Assembly (NCBI GenBank): GCA_903824455.1 | Contig: CAIJWY010000214.1 | Span: 1-19,215, forward strand | Reading direction: 5' to 3' | Source of the DNA: an uncultured Micrococcales bacterium | GTDB taxonomy: Bacteria; Actinomycetota; Actinomycetes; Actinomycetales; Microbacteriaceae | Length of the DNA: 19,215 bases | Program-made: the position numbers and the translations under genes | Part shown: positions 15,801 through 19,215 of the stretch, one piece after another | How positions within the stretch are numbered: position 1 is the stretch's first letter | Layout: each line of letters opens with the position of its first letter | The notes under the pieces: model-generated | Seen by the model: the letters and a program-made list of their open reading frames with translations, nothing else | The model's database searches: none | Told to the model about the DNA's origin: nothing

Positions 15801-16101
15801 CCATGGCGGCGTTCAGAGCTGTTTGGCCACCGAGTGTTGGCAAAATTGCATCGGGCTTCTCCTTTTTGATGATGCTCTCAATTACCTCTGGAGTGATTGG
15901 TTCAACATAGGTGGCATCGGCAAAATCAGGGTCGGTCATGATTGTGGCCGGATTAGAGTTCACCAGAATAACCCGTATGCCCTCCTCGCGAAGCACTCTG
16001 CAGGCCTGGGTTCCCGAGTAGTCGAACTCGCAGGCTTGACCAATGACGATTGGCCCTGAACCAATAACTAGAACGGATTTGATGTCGGGGCGCTTAGGCA
16101 T
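12814..16101 (-). CDS. carB: Carbamoyl-phosphate synthase large subunit
   Basis: Makes carbamoyl phosphate from bicarbonate, ATP and ammonia channelled from CarA, supplying pyrimidine and arginine synthesis. The 1095-residue protein is full length, with two homologous ATP-grasp halves: the first begins with LVIGSGPIVIGQACEFDYSG (11-30) and the second with VVILGSGPNRIGQGVEFDYS (555-574). ATP-site repeats IEMNPRVSRSSAL (298-310) and LEANPRASRTVPF (840-852) are present. The C-terminal MGS-like allosteric domain (about 955-1085) includes NTPSGSSARKDGYEIR at 1031-1046. Allosteric control by nucleotides is expected from family knowledge. The ATG overlaps the carA stop by 8 nt, so the subunits are likely made in coupled amounts. 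Confidence 0.98.
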   Translation of the reverse strand: MPKRPDIKSVLVIGSGPIVIGQACEFDYSGTQACRVLREEGIRVILVNSNPATIMTDPDFADATYVEPITPEVIESIIKKEKPDAILPTLGGQTALNAAMALHEMGILEKYNVELIGAKVEAIKKGEDRQLFKQLVLDAGAEVARSVIAHNIEEVLGAVEVLGYPMVVRPSFTMGGLGSGFAYNEADLRRIAGAGLQASPTTEVLLEESILGWKEYELELMRDTADNTVVVCSIENVDPVGVHTGDSITVAPALTLTDREFQNLRDIGIRIIRDVGVDTGGCNIQFAVDPSDGRVIVIEMNPRVSRSSALASKATGFPIAKIAAKLAIGYTLDEIPNDITRVTPASFEPTLDYVVVKVPRFAFEKFPAADPTLTTTMKSVGEAMAIGRNYSQALQKALRSLEKKGSSFHWGEQTKSIAELIEEIKIPTDGRIVAVQQALRLGATPEQAFESTKIDPWFIDQIVLINEVAKAVSDASELDAEIIKLAKEHGFSDAQMAQLREISESEVRSIRHALNLRPVFKTVDTCAGEFPALTPYHYSTYEQETEVVASGRRKVVILGSGPNRIGQGVEFDYSCVHASFALSDAGFETIMINCNPETVSTDYDTSDRLYFEPLTLEDVLEVIHAESQSGELVGVVVQLGGQTALGLAKGLKAAGIPILGTSPEAIDLAEERGLFSEILDQAGLRSPANGVAVNLAEATEIAERIGYPVLVRPSFVLGGRGMEIVYDSNSLVGYFDRIAEFGLIGPGYPLLVDRFLDDAIEIDIDALYDGHELYVGGVMEHIEEAGIHSGDSSCTLPPITLSAAQIERVRSGTELIAKGIGVIGLINVQFAIANDVLYVLEANPRASRTVPFVSKALGITLAKAASLVMVGRTIAELKAQGHLPKVDGTHIPAGSAISVKEAVLPFKRFATKDGRFVDSLLGPEMRSTGEVMGIDVDFPTAFAKSQAAAGSALPTSGTIFISVADRDKPQVLLPVRRLQQLGYKILATEGTASILERHGIAAESVRKASSPGLEPSIVDLITDGKVDVVVNTPSGSSARKDGYEIRAATTAADKAIFTTIAQLSAAIGSFERVIAGPFEVRSLQEHAKDRAEKLG

Positions 16102-17230
16102 TTTTAGTCTTTCGGTTGTTGCTAATGAGCTCTAGGAGGCGATCGAAAAGGTAGTTTGAGTCGTGCGGACCGGCTGCTGCTTCGGGGTGGTACTGAACCG
16201 AATAGGCGGGGATGTCAACGCATTCCAGGCCTTCAACAACATCGTCATTGAGGGAAACATGGCTAACCCTCACTCGACCAAAACCTGCCGGCGATTCCAC
16301 CTCTGGACCACCCTCAACCTTCACCGCGAAACCGTGGTTGTGTGCGGTAACCTCTACCTTGCCGGTGCGCCTATCGAGCACTGGCTGATTGATGCCACGA
16401 TGACCGAAGGCCAGCTTGTAAGTCCCGAACCCTAGGGCGCGTCCGAGTAATTGGTTACCGAAGCAGATTCCGAAGAATGGCGTCTTCGTTTTCAAGATCT
16501 CGCGAAGAGCTGCAACTTGACCTTCGGCTGTCTCAGGGTCGCCAGGGCCGTTGGAGTAAAACACCGCGTCAGGGTTTGTTTCCAGAAGTAATGACGCAGT
16601 GCTATTCGCCGGGTAAACATGAACTTCAAGTCCACGCGAGATCATGTTTTCAATTGTTGAGCCTTTGATTCCGAGGTCGAGGATGGCAACTTTGCCAAAT
16701 ACCTCACCTTCGGCTGCGACCACATACTTGTTTGGCGTTGAAACGACATCGCTGAGCGAAAGACCCTCCATCTTCTTTGCCGACTGCACGAGTGCTACTA
16801 ATTCTTCTGGGGTTTTGTCAGCCTCAGAACCGGAGAAGACACCGCCGCGCATCACTCCGCGGTCGCGTAGATGACGAGTTAGGGCCCTGGTGTCAATCCC
16901 ACGAATTCCAACTACTCCATACTTAGCCAGCTCGCCTTCTAACGTATTCTCACTTCGGAAATTGGAAACAATTCTGGACGCGTCGCGAACCACGTAGCCG
17001 GCAACCCAAACTTTGGCCGATTCTTCGTCACGGGTGTTCACACCGGTGTTACCAATGTGCGGAGCGGTTTGAACCACAATTTGCCCGGCGTAACTTGGAT
17101 CGGTCAGCGTTTCTTGATAACCGGTCATCCCGGTGCAAAAAACCACTTCACCCAGGGTCGTCCCCTCGGCACCGTAGCTAAGACCTGTAAAAATCTTGCC
17201 GTCTTCTAGAACTAATAGAGCCTTACTCAC
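16094..17230 (-). CDS. carA: Carbamoyl-phosphate synthase small subunit (glutaminase)
   Basis: Releases ammonia from glutamine and passes it to CarB. The 378-residue protein has the N-terminal CPSase small-chain domain (about 1-150) and a class I glutamine amidotransferase domain (about 180-365). The catalytic triad is visible: Cys256 in GICFGNQLLG, with His348 and Glu350 in YHPEAAAG. FGHRGINQPV at 275-284 is characteristic. The residue after the nucleophile elbow is Asn (GNQ) instead of the common His (GHQ), which I believe is usual in Actinobacteria. The start is GTG, 2 nt after pyrC, backed by a strong ribosome binding site. Confidence 0.98.
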   Translation of the reverse strand: MSKALLVLEDGKIFTGLSYGAEGTTLGEVVFCTGMTGYQETLTDPSYAGQIVVQTAPHIGNTGVNTRDEESAKVWVAGYVVRDASRIVSNFRSENTLEGELAKYGVVGIRGIDTRALTRHLRDRGVMRGGVFSGSEADKTPEELVALVQSAKKMEGLSLSDVVSTPNKYVVAAEGEVFGKVAILDLGIKGSTIENMISRGLEVHVYPANSTASLLLETNPDAVFYSNGPGDPETAEGQVAALREILKTKTPFFGICFGNQLLGRALGFGTYKLAFGHRGINQPVLDRRTGKVEVTAHNHGFAVKVEGGPEVESPAGFGRVRVSHVSLNDDVVEGLECVDIPAYSVQYHPEAAAGPHDSNYLFDRLLELISNNRKTKNA

Positions 17231-17232
17231 AG

Positions 17233-18513
17233 TTATGCCTTTCCTACCAATTCGCTATCGCGAACGGTGAACTTTCCTCGAAAAATCGTGTGAACCACTC
17301 GTCCGGGCAATTCCATGCCTCGGAAGGGTTGATTGTTACTTTTGCTGGCACCGCCATCGATGACCACAGTTTTTGCTTTGGGATCAATCAAAACCAGATT
17401 GGCGAACGAGCCAGCTTCAATTTGTTGACCCTGAGTCTCAAGACCGCTGATCTGAGCCGGAACAACCGAAAGCACAGCAGCCAAACGAGCCCAGTTTGAT
17501 TTGCCACTCTCAACGAGAACGAGTTGTGCAATCGACGCCGCCGTTTCAAGACCTAACATTCCGAAGGCGGCACTTGCCCATTCACATTCTTTGGCTTCAT
17601 CCGGATGCGGAGCATGGTCTGTTCCAATCACATCGATGGTTCCATCAATGAGAGCTTCGCGAAGCGCTTCAACGTCGCTCTGCGTGCGAAGCGGAGGATT
17701 TACCTTATAGACAGGGTCATACGATCTTGCTGATTCATCTGTTAGCAGAAGGTGATGCGGTGTCACCTCGGCAGTTACTTGAACTCCCCTGGCTTTTCCT
17801 AGTCGAATCTGCTCAATCGAGCCTTTGGTGGACACGTGGCAGACGTGAAGTCTCGAACTGGTCAATTCGGCAAGCATGATGTCGCGAGCGATAATCGACT
17901 CCTCAGCAACTGCCGGCCAGCCGGCCAATCCCAACTCCGCCGAGACCAAGCCTTCGTTCATCTGTGCGTTTTGAGTGAGCCTCGGCTCCTGAGCGTGTTG
18001 CGCAATGACTCCGTTGAAGGTCTTTACGTAAGCCAAGGCCCTTCGCATCACTAAGGCGTCGCTGACGCATTTACCGTCGTCGCTAAAAATAGTGACCTTT
18101 GCTCGAGACTGATGCATGCTGCCCAATTCGGCAAGCTTTTCGCCATCGAGACCAACGGTTACAGCGCCGATGGGTTGAACCTCAACCAAACCGGCATCCT
18201 CACCTAAGCGTTGAACTTGTTCAACTACGCCGGCGTTATCAGAAACAGGCATGGTGTTAGCCATCGGGTGAACTGCGGTGTAGCCGCCCTTTGCAGCAGC
18301 CTGTGAACCGGATAGAACAGTCTCGCTCTGCTCAAAGCCGGGCTGGCGAAGATGAGTGTGGAGGTCAACGAAACCAGGCAGCAGCATAAGACCGTCGCAG
18401 TCAATTAGTTCACCGTGCTTCTCGCTGCCAACCGAAGTGATGCGATCGCCGCCAATTGCCACATTGACCTTGCGACCATCGGCAAGTCTTACGTTTTTCA
18501 AAGTAAAGCTCAT
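17233..18513 (-). CDS. pyrC: Dihydroorotase, class I type
   Basis: Cyclises carbamoyl aspartate to dihydroorotate. The 426-residue length and motifs match the class I type, not the shorter E. coli form. The metal site is complete: Asp50, His52 and His54 in DLHTHLRQPG, His173 in QHAQE, His226 in CHVST, and Asp299 in GTDHAPH. Asp145 or Asp146 in FSDDG may serve as the bridging ligand. The ATG follows the pyrB stop with no gap (TAAATG) and has a good ribosome binding site inside the end of pyrB. In some Actinobacteria a membrane protein gene separates pyrC and carA; here the two are only 2 nt apart. Confidence 0.97.
   Translation of the reverse strand: MSFTLKNVRLADGRKVNVAIGGDRITSVGSEKHGELIDCDGLMLLPGFVDLHTHLRQPGFEQSETVLSGSQAAAKGGYTAVHPMANTMPVSDNAGVVEQVQRLGEDAGLVEVQPIGAVTVGLDGEKLAELGSMHQSRAKVTIFSDDGKCVSDALVMRRALAYVKTFNGVIAQHAQEPRLTQNAQMNEGLVSAELGLAGWPAVAEESIIARDIMLAELTSSRLHVCHVSTKGSIEQIRLGKARGVQVTAEVTPHHLLLTDESARSYDPVYKVNPPLRTQSDVEALREALIDGTIDVIGTDHAPHPDEAKECEWASAAFGMLGLETAASIAQLVLVESGKSNWARLAAVLSVVPAQISGLETQGQQIEAGSFANLVLIDPKAKTVVIDGGASKSNNQPFRGMELPGRVVHTIFRGKFTVRDSELVGKA
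17238..17245 (-). promoter_or_regulatory. Ribosome binding site for carA
   Basis: AGGAAAGG on the minus strand lies 7 nt before the carA GTG and within the end of pyrC. It is the strongest Shine-Dalgarno noticed in the window and supports the non-ATG start. Confidence 0.7.
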
Positions 18514-19215
18514 TTATGAATTCCTCTCGGCGCCAGACAGGTGATACAAAACAGCCATACGTGCGCTAACGCCATTGCGAACCTGGTCTAAGACAGTTGA
18601 ATTTTTGCTATCGGCGCAGTAACTATCTATTTCTAAGCCGCGATTCATTGGACCTGGATGCATCACGAGCGTTTCCGTTTTCATCCGAGACAAACGCTGA
18701 CGATTAAGGCCCCAAAGCTTGGCGTATTCCGATTCGCTCGGGAAGAACGCTTCCTGCATGCGCTCACTCTGAAGCCGAAGCATCATAACTGCATCGAATT
18801 CTTGGTCTTCAATCGCGTTGTCGAAGTTGTGATAACTGCTTACCGCCTGAGCAACTAGTGCTTTTGGAAGAAGTGTTGGCGGGGCAATAAGGTGAACTCT
18901 TGCCCCCAGGGTCTTTAGCAGAATTAGATTGCTTCTAGCAACTCGAGAGTGAGCAATATCTCCGACGATGGCAACGTTAACGCCATCTAGCGCATTCCCA
19001 AGAGGTTCTGTGAACAGCCGGTCGCGAAGCGTGTAGGCGTCTAGAAGAGCCTGGGTGGGGTGCTCGTGGGTTCCGTCACCCGCGTTAATGACCGATCCAT
19101 CGAACCAACCGCTATTCGCCAAAGTGTGGGCCGCGCCAGATGCGAAATGTCGCATCACCACGATGTCGGCAGAAATAGCTGCCAGCGTCTGCACCGTGTC
19201 TTTGAGGCTCTCCCC
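18514..19215 (-). CDS. pyrB: Aspartate carbamoyltransferase catalytic subunit (5' end cut by window edge)
   Basis: Condenses aspartate with carbamoyl phosphate, the committed pyrimidine step. The frame is open from the window end through 233 visible residues, starting with GESLKDT, which is the middle of the carbamoyl-phosphate-binding region (usually preceded by STRT and by Lys before GES). The visible part includes RHFASGAAH at 22-30, INAGDGTHEHPTQ at 43-55, RLQ at 147-149 and MHPGPMNRG at 185-193. About 80 N-terminal residues should lie to the right of the window. A GTG at 19194 is internal, not a start. The aspartate-binding motifs favour PyrB over the related ornithine transcarbamoylase, as does pyrC immediately downstream. 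Confidence 0.96.
   Translation of the reverse strand, partial: GESLKDTVQTLAAISADIVVMRHFASGAAHTLANSGWFDGSVINAGDGTHEHPTQALLDAYTLRDRLFTEPLGNALDGVNVAIVGDIAHSRVARSNLILLKTLGARVHLIAPPTLLPKALVAQAVSSYHNFDNAIEDQEFDAVMMLRLQSERMQEAFFPSESEYAKLWGLNRQRLSRMKTETLVMHPGPMNRGLEIDSYCADSKNSTVLDQVRNGVSARMAVLYHLSGAERNS
18521..18528 (-). promoter_or_regulatory. Ribosome binding site for pyrC
   Basis: GAGAGGAA on the minus strand is 7 nt before the pyrC ATG and inside the last codons of pyrB. It supports the start at 18513 and coupled translation with pyrB. Confidence 0.65.

Noticed and set aside
1..19215. Mobile elements, CRISPR arrays, tRNA genes, phage or defence systems
   Set aside because: Nothing of the kind was seen; almost every base belongs to a recognised core gene.

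Overview
This window is an ordinary but extremely compact stretch of core metabolism and housekeeping genes, all on the minus strand. The gene content and order point to an actinobacterium: pyrB-pyrC-carA-carB-pyrF-gmk-rpoZ-coaBC-metK-priA-fmt-rsmB-rpe, followed by hisE-hisG-hisF-hisI-trpE and a Trp-associated membrane protein. The primosomal PriA without helicase motifs, the actinobacterial-style CarA and CoaBC, and the membrane protein after trpE support this. The balanced base composition (about half G+C by eye) and the near absence of spacers suggest a streamlined member of the Microbacteriaceae, similar to freshwater Luna-type lineages (Rhodoluna/Aquiluna-like). That placement is inference from memory of gene order, not a search result.

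Reading in the direction of transcription (right to left): (1) 19215-11985 is the pyrimidine block, with aspartate transcarbamoylase (cut off by the right edge), dihydroorotase, both carbamoyl-phosphate synthase subunits and OMP decarboxylase; pyrD and pyrE are not here. (2) 11975-8756 holds guanylate kinase, RNA polymerase omega, the bifunctional coenzyme A enzyme CoaBC and SAM synthetase. (3) 8751-3939 holds PriA, methionyl-tRNA formyltransferase, 16S rRNA methyltransferase RsmB and ribulose-phosphate epimerase. (4) 3906-1699 is a histidine block, with HisE, HisG, HisF and HisI; hisA, hisH, hisB, hisC and hisD are not here. (5) 1696-1 is the start of a tryptophan block, with TrpE and the first 54 residues of a Trp operon membrane protein cut off by the left edge.

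There are 19 genes and only 107 noncoding bases by my count, in spacers of 2 to 32 nt; seven junctions overlap (by 1, 4 or 8 nt) and one has no gap. No stretch lacks a gene for even 40 nt. I see no tRNA or rRNA gene, mobile element, CRISPR array, riboswitch or convincing terminator. The genes look like one or a few long co-transcribed units with strong translational coupling. The two widest spacers, before metK (22 nt) and hisE (32 nt), each carry a plausible -10 element placed for a leaderless or near-leaderless transcript.

I found no undescribed system. The points most worth a second look are the internal leaderless promoter candidates, the repeated 8-nt start/stop overlap pattern, the absence of an mIHF-type gene between pyrF and gmk, the helicase-less PriA and the substituted decarboxylase active-site positions in CoaBC.
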